Source: Cyanophora paradoxa | Lineage: Eukaryota > Glaucocystophyceae > Cyanophorales > Cyanophoraceae | Assembly (NCBI GenBank): GCA_004431415.1 | Contig: QPMI01000657.1 | Span: 62,001 to 126,000 of the forward strand | Reading direction: 5' to 3' | Length of the DNA stretch: 64,000 bases | Shown here: one piece after another, positions 1 through 13,116 of the stretch | Numbering within the stretch: the stretch's first letter is position 1 | Layout: the number at the start of each line of letters is the position of its first letter | Notes under the pieces: model-generated | The model's input: the letters and a program-made list of their open reading frames with translations, nothing else | What the model was told of the DNA's origin: nothing | Database searches by the model: none | Made by a program: the position numbers and the translations under genes

Positions 1-1767
1 CCTGTACCCTTAGACCTTCCTCCTGTCCTCTTTACGCGGTACGCTGCAGGCGGGGACGGCGGAGGCGCCGCGGACGGCCCACGACCTCTTCGCGATCGAC
101 TGGCCCACCGCCGCCCGCGTCCGCCCTCCGCCCCCCCCGACCCCCAAGGCTGCCTCTCCGACACGCCGCGCACGCAGCTCCTAGGACGGGTACAGCTGCT
201 GGGCGGAGACCTGGGCTCCGCCCCGGGCGCCCTCCGCCCCAAGGTCCTCCTGTTCAGCGCTATGCTCTACGATAGGGTACCCGCTTCCCCCTTCGAACCC
301 CCCCCCCCCCCCCCCCCCCCCAATCCCCCCACGCCCGCGGCCGCAGTACGACAAGCGGGAGGAGGCCATGGGCCTTTACTTCGAGGTCCGTACCCCTCTC
401 TCAGAACTATTTCTGTACCCGCCGACCCTCGGCAGGCGTGGGCCGAGCTGGTGAAGCGGCAGCTGACCCCCGGGCCGCTGGAGGCCGTTCTGATCCCCGC
501 CCTGGCCGACCTCCACTGCGCGCCCCACTCTCAGAAACGCTTCCGGCCGGAGCTGAACGCCGCGCAGTCGCGTACATGATGGCGAACCAGGGGCAGCACA
601 TCGCGGACAAGGCGTACGTGCTCGAGGGCGCTGGCGCCGCCACCCGCTACTCCCTCTACCTCGTAAAGCACCTGGAGGGTAGGCCCCCCCCAGGCCTTCC
701 CCGGGCGCCGGCTCTGCGCTCGATCGAGCCTCGACCGCAGTCGCTTCGCTGCGGGCGAAGCGCGACGCCTCGCGCGCCACGGCAGCCTCTCGGGAGGCCC
801 TCGCCCTCGCCGAGTCCCTGGGACCCGACTACGGGTGCGGCGCCCCCCGCCTCGAATCCCTCCCCCGCCCTCCCCGCCCGACGCGCCGCAGCCTGCTGCT
901 GGGGCGCATCCTCTCGGTGCACGCGCAGAACCTGCAGTTCAGCAGCCGCCTTCACTCGGTGCGCCCCCTCGAGCTCCCCTCTCCCGATCTCCACTCGAGC
1001 CCGCCAGGCGGCCGCGACGTGGGTCCGCACCCTGCGCGCCCTCATGGCCCTCGGCGACCCATCCTTCGCCGACCTCGACTTCGTACCCCACCAGCTCGTG
1101 CGCCCCCGTACCCCCCTCCCCTCCCCCCCGGGCGGCCCTCAGGCGGGCCCTCCGGCGTAGGTCTTCGCGGCCCGGAAGCGCATCTCGGCGCAGGCTCGCT
1201 CCCGAATCCTCGCCGTCGTCGCCCGCCTCGTCTCCGTGCGCTCCTCTCCATTCTCCTTACAGCCAATTGGCCCTTTATGAAGATTCGATCTCACGATAAC
1301 GAGCAGAAAGCGGACCCGAGGGGCGAGAGCCCGATGGCGGCGCACGTGCACTTCCACCGAGGCGAGCACTTCGTGGAGCTGGGTACGCGATTCCTTTCCT
1401 CTTCTGTTCTGTTTTAGGACCGAGGAGGGCTGAGAGCCGCGCAGGCAATCCGGCGCAGGCGCGGGAACACTACGAGGCGGCCCTGCGGATCTACCGCGGC
1501 AGGTTCGGGGATCATTTCATGGAAGACAACACGCGAATAAGGCACATTGTGGAGGCCCTGCGCGAGATCCATGCGACCGCCGGCGGCACGGACGGCGCGT
1601 CTGCGTCGGCCTTCCGGCCCGGCTTCCTCGCGCGCCTCTTCTCCCGGTCCCGCGCGCCCCCCGTGGCGCCCGCGGGCGACGGCCCGGGCCCACCCCTCCA
1701 GCTTCTGAGCACGCCCCGGGCCGTCACGGCAGAGCTTGAGCCGCTCGAGCGCGCGCGGGACCACTAA
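1..1767 (+). CDS. TPR-like host gene, 3' portion (multi-exon, 5' end outside window)
   Basis: GC-rich host coding region with pyrimidine-AG/GT junctions near 410-436, 525-538 and 1380-1418. The clearest coding part is the last exon (about 1430-1767). It reads NPAQAREHYEAALRIYRGRF followed by an H-F-x-E-D-N-T-R continuation, which fits a kinesin-light-chain-like TPR helix pair, then a proline/alanine-rich tail and TAA. Upstream exon candidates encode short helical segments (for example around 430-540 and 600-680), but I cannot join them with confidence. TPR proteins are scaffolds for protein-protein contacts; the specific role is unknown. A SET/MYND-type protein with C-terminal TPRs is possible, but no SET motif was seen. 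Confidence 0.4.
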
Positions 1768-1931
1768 CGATCGATCCTCCAATTTAAGGCTTTTTTTTTG
1801 GAAAAGCCCGACCGGGCCAGGTTCGTATTAAGGACAACAACAGCCGCCCCGTCGCTATCATCGACTGGGGGGGCGCCTAGGCTAGCTCTGAGACTCTGCG
1901 GCATAGAAGGAAGACGTCTTGCTACGTAGGC

Positions 1932-2700
1932 CTAGCTATCCGCGATCGAGCTGGAGCGTGTGGGGGTCTTGAGGCGGGAGTGTCCTTGGCCCTGAGGGGG
2001 GGAGGGGGGGGAGGGCACTTTCTGCCCGGAGACGCCGCGGAGGACGGCGGAGACGGCGTTGAGGTGGCGGGCGTGGGCGGTGGTGCCCGCGCGGCGGGAG
2101 ACGCGGCCGCCGACGTCGACGCCGTCCGGGTAGTAGACCCGGTGGATGTGGGCGAGCTCGTCGGAGCCTGCTGCCGCGCGCAGCGCGATCTCGTCGGCGT
2201 AGATGGCGTCGGGGCCGACTGCCATCTCGCGGCCGATGATGGCGATATCGATGTTCGGGAGGAAGGGGACGGCGCCGGCGCGGGGGGGGGGGGCGGGGTC
2301 CTGGCTCGCTCCAGCGATCCGCACTAGTGACTGCTTAGTGACCTTAGGGCGGGGACGTCTACGCAGCCTGGTCGGCCTCGCGGGCGGCGAGGAAGGCGAG
2401 GGCGGCGGGGTCGCCCTGGGCGAGGAGGGCGGCGAACTTCGCAGCCGCCGCGGCGTTGCAAATTGGCCGCGACGTTGGCATCCTCCGGCGGGGCGGACTG
2501 GGCGGGGGCCTCCTCGCGGGTCTTCTTGGCGGCCTCAGCGGCGGCGGCGGCCGCGGCGCGCTTGCGGCTGGCGGCGGCCTGGCGGGAGACGACGAGGAGG
2601 GCGTTCTCGAGGGACTCGCCGCTGAGCACGAGGGTGATCTCGCGCATGTGGCGGGCCTTGGTGGAGTAGCCCGTGTTCTTCGAGATCAGCTAGACGCGGC
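1932..2700 (-). CDS. Unrecognised alanine/lysine-rich host gene
   Basis: Minus-strand coding-like region. The N-terminal part (about 2,450-2,650) reads MREITLVLSGESLENALLVV and then an Ala/Lys/Arg-rich helix (charged coiled-coil-like). A downstream frame (about 1,990-2,250) encodes a compact segment beginning PNIDIAIIGREMAVGPDAIY and rich in hydrophobic residues. The two must be joined by at least one intron. I do not recognise the family. Codon use is strongly GC3-rich like DPM1 next door, which supports coding, but antisense ORFs are also open here because of the base composition. Confidence 0.3.
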
Positions 2701-3012
2701 CCGGGGATAATAGCTATATATATGTAGTACTATAGCTAGTACTAGTACTGCGACACATGCCGCCGCCACTTATAATTATTAGCTTATTATTATTAGCAGC
2801 TTACTGCATGCATGCATGTGCATTGGATTAGGAGAGACACCACAGTACTAGTACTAGTGACCACACCCCGAGCTCGAGGCCCGCTAGCGCTCATCAGAAA
2901 CTGGCCAAACTGACTGTACATCTATTCACGAGAACCGGGCAGAAGAAACGGCGGCAGCGGCAGGCACCGGTGCGGGCCGGCAGATGGCCGGCCCTCGAGT
3001 CCCTCGAGCGGC
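2701..3012. other. AT-rich spacer with short self-complementary runs
   Basis: Intergenic stretch between a minus-strand host gene and the 3' end of DPM1. It is rich in TAGTACTAGTACT-like and CATGCATGCATG-like palindromic runs, and no coding potential was seen. It may include the DPM1 polyadenylation region. Confidence 0.4.
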
Positions 3013-4293
<1,281 letters not shown>

Positions 4294-4380
4294 CTACGAG
4301 CCCGGCGCAGAGCGCCTCTTCCCTCAGCCACGACGAGAAAGCACCCGCGATCAACTGAGACGCTCGGAGGCGCCGCGCAA

Positions 4381-4873
4381 ATGGCGCAGCCGCCAGGCAC
4401 GGCGGGCGGCCTGCAGAGCGTGCGGGACATGCTAGCCGAGAAGGTCGGCTTCATGCCAAAGGGTGCGCGCGTGCAGACTGGCGGGTGTATGCAAGCAGCT
4501 GACGAGGAGCGCCGCAGACCCCGTGGGCTGGCTGTACGTGGCGCGCGGCCTCTACAAGCTGCGGGAGTACAACCAGGTCATCGAGGCAGCGAGCTACTGC
4601 CTGCGGAACGAGAAGACGCAGCGGGAGGCTCAGCACCTGCTGGCGTTCAGCCTGCTCAACTCGGGGCAGTCCGAGGCGGCCGCGAACGCCTTCCTGAAGT
4701 CCGTGAGCATGGGCAACGAGAGCGACTGGCAGCCGCTTGTCGAGCTCGCCCTCGACAACCCCCGGGTCCGCCGCCGCCGCCCTTCAGCTTGCCCGCCGGC
4801 CCCGCCCGCCGCACCTCACGCGCACGCGTCGGCCCCCCGCGTGGCGCAGATGGTCTTCAAGAAAGTCAAGTGA
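4381..4873 (+). CDS. Small TPR protein
   Basis: The first exon begins MAQPPGTAGGLQSVRDMLAE. After a frame change at about 4,470-4,495 the second exon reads AADPVGWLYVARGLYKLREY and continues through two helical repeats (QVIEAASYCLRNEK; AQHLLAFSLLNSGQSEAAAN). This is a TPR pattern (W-Y-x-G-x-Y-x3-Y; L-A-x-S-L-x-x-x-G-x-x-x-x-A). The C-terminus QMVFKKVK ends at TGA 4,873, possibly after one more intron. The best join uses an intron of only about 25 bp (GTGCAG...CAAG), but a different junction is possible. The partner is unknown. It lies head-to-head with DPM1 across about 140 bp, which may be a shared promoter. Confidence 0.55.
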
Positions 4874-5012
4874 AGGCGGCGCCTACCGACGAGTCCGATC
4901 CCTCGCCCTAGCTTAGCGCTAGCTTGGCCACCCCACGCCAGGATTCAGCAGACAGGGCCTCAGCCTTCAATTTGATTAGACGGCGGTGCTTGGGTAGAGG
5001 AGAGGTGCGGTC

Positions 5013-6966
5013 CTAGAGGGAGCGGAGGCAGGCGAGGAGGCGGGCGAGGGCGCGGGGCGCCTCCCGCTCCGGGGCGTGCAGGCAGTGCAGCCCGTGGCGC
5101 GCCACGGCGCTCGCCTCGAACCTGCCGCCCCGTCAGTCAGCGGCGTGCCGGCGGCCGGGCGGCGGCGGCGACAAGCGCAGCGGGCACCACTCGGCGCGCT
5201 CGCGGGCGCGCGCGGCGGCGGCGGGGGCGACGGCGGGGCCGATGCAGGCGGCGGCGGCGGCGGGCCCGGTGCGCGCGAGGGCGGCCTCGCAGCGGGCGAG
5301 CAGCGGCTGCACGCCGACGAGGAGGAGGAGTGTGCAGGCCGGGGGCGCCCCCGCCGCCAGCGCCGCCAGCAGCGCGTCGGGGCCGGCCTCCCGGGTCCGG
5401 GCCGGGGCCGGCGAGGAGGGCCCGCAGCAGCGGCGCGGCCGGCAGGACGAGGAGGCGGCGGGGCGGGCCGCGGGGCGGGCGGGCGGAGAGGGCGCCCCAC
5501 CACGCGCCGGGCGGGGCGGCGGCGGGTCCGCAGGGCTCGAGGAGGACCCCGGGAGGGACGCGAGCTCGGCCCGGGCCTGCGCGCGAGGAGGCTCGGTCCG
5601 GGCGCGGACTGGAGGGGAAGGGGCGCGCGGGGCGGGGCGGACCGCGGCGGCAAAGGGCAGCGAGTCGAAGGCGCCCTCGAAGCGCACGCAGACGGGCGCG
5701 CCGCTGCGCCCGGGGCCGGTGAGGGGGCCGCGGGGCGCGCTGGGCCGGGCCGGGCCGGGGCGCACCCGGCGGGGGCCTCGGAGGGGGAGGGCAGGGCGAG
5801 GGAGGCGCCGCGCTCTGCGGGGGCGTGAGGCGCGCTCGCTCGGGCGCTGCGGGGCCGGCGGACCCGAGAGGGGGAGCGAGGCGAAGGAGTGGCGGGCGGC
5901 GAACTCGCGGTACGACCAGAGGGCCGAGGGGCGCCGCGCAGGGCCGGCGCGGGGCCGGCGCCGGCGGGGCCGCGCGCGCCCCGCAGCGGCGGCGCGCGGG
6001 TCGTGGGCGGCCGCGAGGAGCCGAGCGACGGCGCACAGGAAGCTGCCGGGCGGGCGGGGCGGGGCGGGGCGGGTCGGAGGGGGCGGGCGGGCGGGGCGGG
6101 GCGGGCGGGGGCGGACCGGGCGGTGGCGGCGATGTCGGGGAGGAGGAGGGCGCGGAGGGCGCCGTGGGCGGCCAGCCCCGCCAGCAGCTCCCGCACCTCC
6201 TCCCCGTCCCGCACCGCCCGCGCCCCGCCCCGCCACCCCGCACGGCCCGCCGCCGCGCCGGTCGGCCCAGAGGGGCGCGCGGGCGGCGGCGGCGGGGCTC
6301 CCTCGACGAGGAGGAGGGCGCCCCGGGGGCAGGCCGGCCGCCCGGAGCCGGGCCAGCTGCCGCAGGTGGTCCCCCGCAGCGACCGCGCCGCCAGGTCCGG
6401 CACCTGCCCCCGCCCGCCCGCCCCGCTCAGCCCCGCGCACCACGCGCCCGGGCGCCCCGGCCCGCACCGTCTTGCGCTCCGCGGCGGCCCCGAGGAGGTA
6501 CTCCGGCCCGCCCGCCTTGCCGCCCACTGCGCGGCGCCGGTCAGCGCGGGCGGGGCGCAGGGGCGGAGGGGGAGGGGGGGGGGTACGGGGCCGGGCGACG
6601 AAGAGAAAGTCGGCGAGGGGCAGCGGACGGCGCTCGACGAGGAGCGCGAAGCCGCCGCAGGGGCCCGCCCGCGCCACCGCCCTGCGCCGCCGCCCCGGGG
6701 CCGCGCTCGAGCGGGCGGGCCGGAGGGGCGCGGGCGGGCGAGGGCTGACCGGTGGACGGCGGCGAAGAGGGAGTCGGCGATGCGCTCCCCGTTGCGGAGG
6801 CGCTCCCGCGAGTCGACGAGCAGCACCAGCTCCGCGAACACCGCCGCCGCCGGCGCCTGCGGGCCGGCCCCCGGCCCCGCGGCGGAGGAAGCCGCCGGCG
6901 GCGGCGGCGCGGCGGCGGCGGCCTCGGCCTCGGCCTCGGCCTCGGCCTCGGGCTCGGGCTCGGCCT

Positions 6967-7000
<34 letters not shown>

Positions 7001-7500
7001 GCCTCGGCGGCCTGATCCTCCTCGCCCGCCCCGTCCTCCTCGAGGTCGATGACCTCGGGCCCGCCGCTCGCGCCCGACCCGCGCCCGCCGCTGCTGCTGC
7101 TGCTCGCGCTCGCCCGCCCCCCGCCGCCGCACTCCTCCTCCTCGCCGTCGAGGTCGATGCAGACGGGGGCGGAGGCGGCGGCGGGCCTCGACGCCGCGGC
7201 CGCCTCGTTGGCGGCGAGGGCCAGGGCGACGGCGGCGGCGTGGGGGCAGGGCGCGGGGCCCGGGGCGCCGCAGCCGCAGGAGAGGAGGGCGCCGCCGGGG
7301 CTGCTCGCACGTCGTAGGCGTCGAGGGTGCGGGAGGAGCGGCAGCGCCCGCGCAGCGACCCGTCCCCGAGCCGCTCCGCCGCCAGCACGCTGCGGGGGCC
7401 TCTGAGGCCGCGCGCGACCCACGCTGACGGGGCGCACCACTTGCGGGCGAGCAGCGCGCGGGCCCGGCGCTCGACGCCCGCCGGGTCCAAGGCCGGCCCT

Positions 7501-7537
<37 letters not shown>

Positions 7538-8586
7538 GTGCCGGAGCTGCTGGGGCGGCCTCCGGCTCGCCCGGAGGGCCGCCGCGGTCGCCACCTCGCC
7601 GACAAGCTCGCCCTTCTCTGCGGAGCGCGTGAGGGGACGTGGGGAGGCGGCGGGGCGGGGCGGGGCGGGGCGGGGCGGGCCGAGGGCGTGGAGGCGGGCG
7701 GCGAGGGCGGGGCCGTGCCCGACGAGGCGGAAGCGGTGCGGGGCGTAGAGCTCGGCGGAGACCTCGCGGCGGACGAGGCCCCGCCCCACGAGGCCCTTCA
7801 TCCCCTCCCACGCGCTCCGCCCCTGCCCCGACTGCCCCCGCCTCAGGCCCAGGCCGAGGGCCCCCAAGGCGAAGCGGAGGGGGGAGCGCGGGCCCACCGA
7901 GTGGAAGGAGGTGTGGGAGTAGGGCTGGGCGCGCCGCACGAGCTGGGCCTTCGTCACGAAGCCCGGAAAGTCCGGCCGCTGCGCCTCCGCGTGCATCGCG
8001 ACGAGGATCGCGTACGCCCCGGAGCCCTTCCGCGGCACGTAGCTGCGCCCCCGATCAAATCGGGGGCGGCGGGCGGCCCGGCGGGTCGAAAGGGGCGCAC
8101 TCAAAGGGGCTCTGCACGGCGGTCGGCACGCGCTCCTCTGGCGACGGCGCCGCCCGCTTGCGGCCCCGGCCCAGCTGGCCACTCGTCGGCTTAGTGGACA
8201 GCGGCGGCGGCGGCGCGGGCGGCGGCGGCGCGGGCCGTGCGGCCTGAGGGCACGTTGGCGCCGCGCCGCCCTCGACGCGCCGCCGCTTGCGGGCCTCCGA
8301 AGCGTCGACGGGCTCCTCGCTGCGCCGGCGGCGTCGGCGGGCGAAGGCGGAAGCGGGGCGCGGCAGTGCGAGGAGCGCACCCTGAGAGGACGCGGCGCAC
8401 TGCCTCGACGACGTACGCGGGCGCGGCCCCGCCGGTCGCCTTGATGAACTGCCAGACGTCGGCGACCTCCACGCGAGAGCCGCGCACAGCCGCGAGCGCT
8501 TTGCTCCAGTCGAGCTGCCGGGAGCTGCTCTCTGCTCGCGCGAGCTCCAGTCGCGAGTCCAGCGCGCTCAGCACCACGTCGGTCAT
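5013..8586 (-). CDS. MUS81: MUS81-like structure-specific endonuclease
   Basis: MUS81 with an EME partner cuts 3' flaps, replication forks and Holliday structures in the nucleus. The winged-helix region at about 7,900-8,040 reads GSGAYAILVAM, then FVTKAQLVRRAQPYSHTSF and a W-x-x-M-K-x-L-V-x-x-G-L-V helix, all typical of MUS81. The ERCC4 nuclease follows. ELVLLVDSRERLRNGERI (about 6,770-6,840) holds the D-x-R-E. YLLGAAAERKTV (about 6,470-6,510) holds the E-R-K of the V-E-R-K-x3-D core. After an intron, LAARSLRGDHLRQLARLRAAG (about 6,330-6,390) matches the SIKDGRxxEQxxRL helix. Several introns are needed. The extreme GC content keeps all frames open, so exon borders and the 3' end (a TAG at 5,013-5,015 gives a good helical tail) are uncertain. 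The first exon (MTDVVLSALDSRLELARAE) may belong here. Confidence 0.72.
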
Positions 8587-9024
8587 CGCTGCAGACGACC
8601 AGGGCCGCTGCCGACGGGTGAAAAGAGCTGCTCTACTAATGCGTCTACCGCATTGCCGCTCCTTAGCGCTCTGGCTGCTCCGACGGGCGGCGCTCCTCCT
8701 CCAACGGTCCGAATTCGAAAGCGGGCGCTCCCGTGTCGAAACTAGATCTTCTCTGCGAGCTTCTGAAGCGCGCGATCACAGCGAGGCGCGTGTGCGGAGC
8801 CTCTCTGCAAGCCAGGAAGGAGGGGTACAGGCATGTCGACGAGGGGGGGAAAAGGGGGAGAGCGGGGTCGTGCCCAAAGCCATGTCCGTCGTGCCCCATC
8901 GTGCCCGGCCCGTGTCCCAGTCGGATCTGCGAACCCGCGAAAGCGCACCCGCAGCGCTCAGCACACGCTCGGCGCAAGCTCTAGCTGCAGTAAAGCTATT
9001 AGTCCGCCAGCACCAGCGCTGAGG

Positions 9025-11294
9025 ATGGTTCTCGCCGCGGTCGCGGCGGTCGCGATGGTCGCGATCGTCATTATCGCCATGATGCAGCGGGCTTCCAGAG
9101 CGAAGGTCGCGGGCGGAGCCAGCAGCGCGTCGACGTCCAGAGACTCTCAGCGCGCCAGCCGGCGCCGCGGGGCAGATCCTGCGGATTCTGCGGTACGGGC
9201 CTGCTCGTGCTCTACCGCGCCTAATGGCCGCGCTCTGAGCCGCTCTCGGGCCGCGGTGCACGCGCAGGATTCGGCCCTCCTCGGCCTGCCGGACGCTTTG
9301 CTGCTCCGCATCGTCCGGCTGGCGTGCGCGAGCTCCAGCGAAGACCTTAGCAGCCGCGGTCCCTTTTGCTGCGACCCGCTTGAGGCGAAGCTTCGTGCCA
9401 TATGCATCGACGTCGCAGCGAGCCCGGAGCCGAACGCGTCGGCATCGGAGTCGCCCGCGGCCGGCCCTGCGGCCGGCGCCGATGGGGAGCCGTGGGTTGA
9501 GTTGAAGCAGCTCTGCCGCCTGCGGGGCGTGTGCCGGCGGCTCGCGGATCTGGTGGACGCCGGCGGCGCGGCGCCGCGGGCGCGGCTGCAGCTCTTCTTC
9601 GGGGCGGACCCGAAGGGCGCGGCGGTGGAGGCGGCGCTGGAGCGCGCGTGCGAGGGCGCGGCGCGCGTGGCCGGCATCGAGGAGCTCGACCTCTTCATGG
9701 ACGTCTACGACGACAAGAGGGTCCGCCGCCCCCGGACCCGTATCCGCTCGCCCCGCCCCGCCCCGCCTGACGCCGCGCGCACCGGGCCGCGCGGGGCGGC
9801 CGCAGTACGCCGCCGGGGCCTACCGAGGCCTGCCCGCCTTCTCGCTGGCGCCGCTGGCGCGCTTCGGCGCCTCGCTGCGGGCGCTGCGCGTGGACGCCCC
9901 CGTGTTCCTCCACGCGCACGCCATGGAGCCGCGGCACGTCGCCCCGCTCGCCGCCCTGCCCGGCCTCGCCTGTCTGGACTTCCGCGGCGTCGCGATCAAG
10001 CACGCCGCCCTCGCCGACCTCTCCCCGCTGCCCCTCGCCGCGCTCCGGGTGGGCCTCTGCTGCGGCGCCCCCGCCGACGCCAAGGCCGCGCTCGCCGCCC
10101 TCGTCGCCTCCTTCCCGCGCCTCGAGCGGCTGCTGCTCCAAGTCCGCCTCTTCGCCAGCGCCGAGGCGACGGCCCTGGGGTACGGGCTCCGCTACGCCTC
10201 CAAGCTCTCCCTGCTCCCCATCGGATCCCTCTCCAATCTCCGATGTGCGCGAGCAGCCGCCCTCGCCCTGCCTGGGCGTGGCTTCCCCTCCCGACCGGGG
10301 GCGCAGGCCTGAGCGTGGACGTGCTGGGCTCGCTGGAGATCCTCTCGCTGGATTTCCTCCCCCCCCTCGCCCGCCTCGAGCACCTCCGCCTCCGCCTCGA
10401 CCGCGGCCTCGACCCCCGGCCCCTCGCCTCCCTCCCCGCCCTCCAATGTGCCGCCCCACGCCGCGCTCTTCGCTCTGCGTGCGATCGCCTTCGCACCTAA
10501 GTTCTTCGGGCAGCGCTGGACCTGGACCTGGTGGGGGACCCAGAGGAAGAGGTCCCCCGGGACCTCTCCTTCCTCGCCCCGCTGGCCCGCCTGGGGGCCC
10601 TTGAGCTCTACGCGTACGCCCCGCTGGACCCGCGCCAGCTGCTGCCCCTCGCGCCCCGCCTCCGCTGCCTCCGCCTCCAAGCCGAGCACCTCGAGGGCCG
10701 CCCCGCCGCCGCCCTCGCCGACGCCCTCCTCCGCTTCACCGCCCTCCAGGCGCGCCCTCGAGCCCGCACCGGCGCGCCCCGGCCCGGCTGACCGAGCCAC
10801 GGGCGGCGCCGTCCCGGCAGGATCTGAAGTTGGAGGTGCACTGGGACTGCGCGGAGGCGCTCGCCGCGGGGCGCTCCCTCGCCGCGTGGCGCCGCGTGCG
10901 GACCCTCGACCTCGACGTCAACGGCGGCCGCCGCGCCATCCGCGCCCCCTTCCTCGCGGTGCGCCCCCCCACACCCCGCCCCTCGGCAGGCTCCGCCTCC
11001 GGCTCCTCACCCTTGGGCGCAGCGGGTGGCGTCGGACATGAAGGGTCTGCGGGAGCTGGCGCTGGCGGGCAAGCCCGAGCTGCCCCTTCCGCTCGCCCCC
11101 GACGTCGCCGCCGCCCTCCGCCGCCGCCTCCGCCGCCTCCGCCTCGACATGCCCTCCACGCAGCGCGGCCAGCGCGCCGTGCGCCCGCCGCCGCCGCCGC
11201 CGCGCGCCCGCCCCCGATGCAGAAGGCTGAGTGCGGGCCGGCGCAGGAGCTGGAGAAGGCCCTCGGCATCCGCGTCGAGCCGTACTCCCCCTGA
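9025..11294 (+). CDS. F-box/leucine-rich-repeat-like protein with N-terminal membrane anchor
   Basis: The start at 9,025 gives MVLAAVAAVAMVAIVIIAMM, a single hydrophobic helix. After about 70 Ser/Arg-rich residues comes SALLGLPDALLLRIVRLACA, which fits an F-box (L-P-x-x-L-L-x-x-I). Downstream exons contain repeated L-x-x-L-x-L units (for example PLARLEHLRLRLDRGLDPRP and LAPLARLGALELYAYAPLDP), like irregular leucine-rich repeats. Four or more introns interrupt it (around 9,720-9,810, 10,230-10,310, 10,447-10,505, 10,750-10,830 and 10,960-11,030). The last exon ends GIRVEPYSP with TGA at 11,292-11,294. F-box/LRR proteins usually choose substrates for SCF ubiquitin ligases; a membrane-tethered one is an inference from the N-terminal helix. 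Confidence 0.55.
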
Positions 11295-12082
11295 GCCTCC
11301 CGGGGCCGGCGGGTGCGCCCGGCGAGCCGACGCCGCGTCCCCCGCTCCCAGCGCCAGCACCGCCTCGAGCTCGCCGCGCGGAGCCTCGCGCCTCTCGCCG
11401 CGCCTTCCCGTTTTTTTTTTGGACAACCTGTTGCATTCGTACACACTTGACAACAGTCCCCCGCTCCTCGCCTACCGGATACTGGGATGCTGACTGCAGG
11501 AGGAGATAGGTGACAAGAGTGCTACAGCTACTAGTCGTGTCGAGCTGGTGCTTTAGCTGTAGTCTACCGAGTCGCCTCCAGAACATAATATGCGCCGGTC
11601 CTCTAGCAGTGAGCGCGGCATTATGAGCTCCACGGTCCTAGATGCCCGCTTGATGTCTCGTACGCGTAGAACTTGGCCGTGGTGCGCTGTGTCCTATCTA
11701 ATAGTGGCGGAGATGCGGTAGGGGGGAGAGTCCGCGGTGTCGTCGCGCCCGTCGTCGTCGCCGCCGTTCGAAGTCCAGCTCCGACCAGTAGGACGAGGCG
11801 CCGCGCTCCGAGACCTGCGCCACCCCCCCCCCCCACCCCCCACCTCCTCCCCCCCCGCCCTCCCCTCCCCCCCTCCCCCCGGACCTCCTCGCTAGCCTTT
11901 GTATTTCAGGATGTTGTGCCCCAGGATGTTCGCCGCGCCTTCCCGCTTCGCGCCCCCGCCTCGCGCCTCGCCTCGCGCCCCCTTATTCCCCCCGTTCTCC
12001 TCTCCCCCGCCCCAAGATCCGAACGCGTGACTCCCTCCTCGCCCTTGGCCCGTGATGGGGGTGGGGTGGAAGGTGGGAGAGC
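11295..12082. other. Intergenic, GC-rich, no gene recognised
   Basis: The stretch downstream of the F-box/LRR-like gene contains poly-T, CTAG-rich runs and long C-rich tracts (11,820-11,890). Open frames here are composition artefacts. A minus-strand frame around 11,890-12,050 has no recognisable motif. Confidence 0.4.
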
Positions 12083-12270
12083 AGGGGGGGGGGGGGGGGG
12101 GGGGGGGTGTGGAGTGGAGGGGCGGGGGGCGGGGGGGGGGGGTGGAGTGGAGGGGCGGGGGGGCGGGGGGGCGGGGTGGAGTGGAGGGCGGGGGGCGGGG
12201 GGGGCGGGGGTGGAGTGGAGGGGCGGGGGGGGGGGGGGGGGGGGGGGGGAAGGGAGGGAGGGAGGGAGGG
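12083..12270. repeat. G-rich minisatellite
   Basis: Long G runs interspersed with about six copies of a GTGGAGTGGAGGGGCGGGGG-like unit, ending in a (GGGA)n run at about 12,249-12,275. It directly abuts the duplicated MUS81 fragment and could form G-quadruplexes on the plus strand. Confidence 0.85.
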
Positions 12271-12290
12271 AGGGAGTGGGGGAGCGATCG

Positions 12291-12826
12291 CCGCCACCGC
12301 CCGGTCCGCCCCCGCCCGCCCCGCCCCGCCCGCCCGCCCCCTCCGACCCGCCCCGCCCCGCCCCGCCCGCCCCGGCAGCTTCCTGTGCGCCGTCGCTCGG
12401 CTCCTCGCGGCCGCCCACGACCCGCGCGCCGCCGCTGCGGGGGCGCGCGCGGCCCCCGCCGGCGCCGGCCCCGCGCCGGCCCTGCGCGGCGCCCCCTCGG
12501 CCCTCTGGTCGTACCCCGAGTTCGTCGCCCGCCACTCCTTCGCCTCGCTCCCCCTCTCGGGTCCGCCGGCCCCCGCAGCGACCCGAGCGAGCGCGCCTCA
12601 CGCCCCCGCAGAGCGCGGCGCCTCCCTCGCCCTAGCTGGCCTGCCCTCCCCCTCCGAGGCCCCCGCCGGGTGCGCCCCGGCCCCGGCCCGCCCGGCCCGG
12701 CGCACCCCGCGGCCCCCCTCACCGGCCCGGGCGCAGCGGCCCGCCCGTCTGCGTGCGCTTCGAGGGCGCCTTCGACTCTCTGCCCTTTGCCGCCGCGGTC
12801 CGCCCCCGCCCCGCGCGCCCCGCGGC
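12291..12826 (+). pseudogene. Duplicated inverted fragment of MUS81
   Basis: Reads as a near copy of the reverse complement of 5,620-6,133 inside the MUS81 gene. Both contain the run TCGCCGCCACCGCCCGGTCC, the (CCCGCC)n tract, CAGCTTCCTGTGCGCCGTCG, and the exon with TCGTACC-CGAGTTCG (Y-R-E-F in the parent, Y-P-E-F here), and both end at CCCCGCGCGCCCC. The copy has substitutions and a few short insertions and no flanking MUS81 exons. It is therefore a dispersed partial duplication rather than a working gene. Confidence 0.75.
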
Positions 12827-13116
12827 CGCGCCCCCCTTCTCAGCCGCGGGGCAGAGAGCTGAGGGGAGATCACCGTGCACGTGTTAAACGTTGCAATCAC
12901 CGCTCGCACATGCATGCGCAGTATTCAATTCCATTTCCAGGATCCCGGAGTGCCCTCATGATCGATCATTTATAAAATTATGTATATCCCATGCAACGAT
13001 CTGATATCGGGGGGGCCTCGAGCTCCTTGAAGCTTCAATTGCAATGATCGAGTGAATATTTATAATTATAGCTTCGAATTCATCGGATATCATGGCACAA
13101 AGCTGCGTACGCGTAG

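Noticed and set aside
5076-7632. Long plus-strand Arg/Gly/Ala-rich open frames opposite MUS81
   Set aside because: Low-complexity antisense shadows of GC-rich coding and intron DNA, with no domains.
4976-8380. 1,134-residue minus-strand open frame
   Set aside because: It is open mainly because of extreme GC content. MUS81 motifs switch between frames along it, so it is a mix of exons, introns and shadow frame rather than one protein.
11899-12722. Pro/Gly/Arg-rich ORFs across the G-rich minisatellite
   Set aside because: Frames made by mononucleotide runs and the MUS81 duplicate, with no conserved domain.
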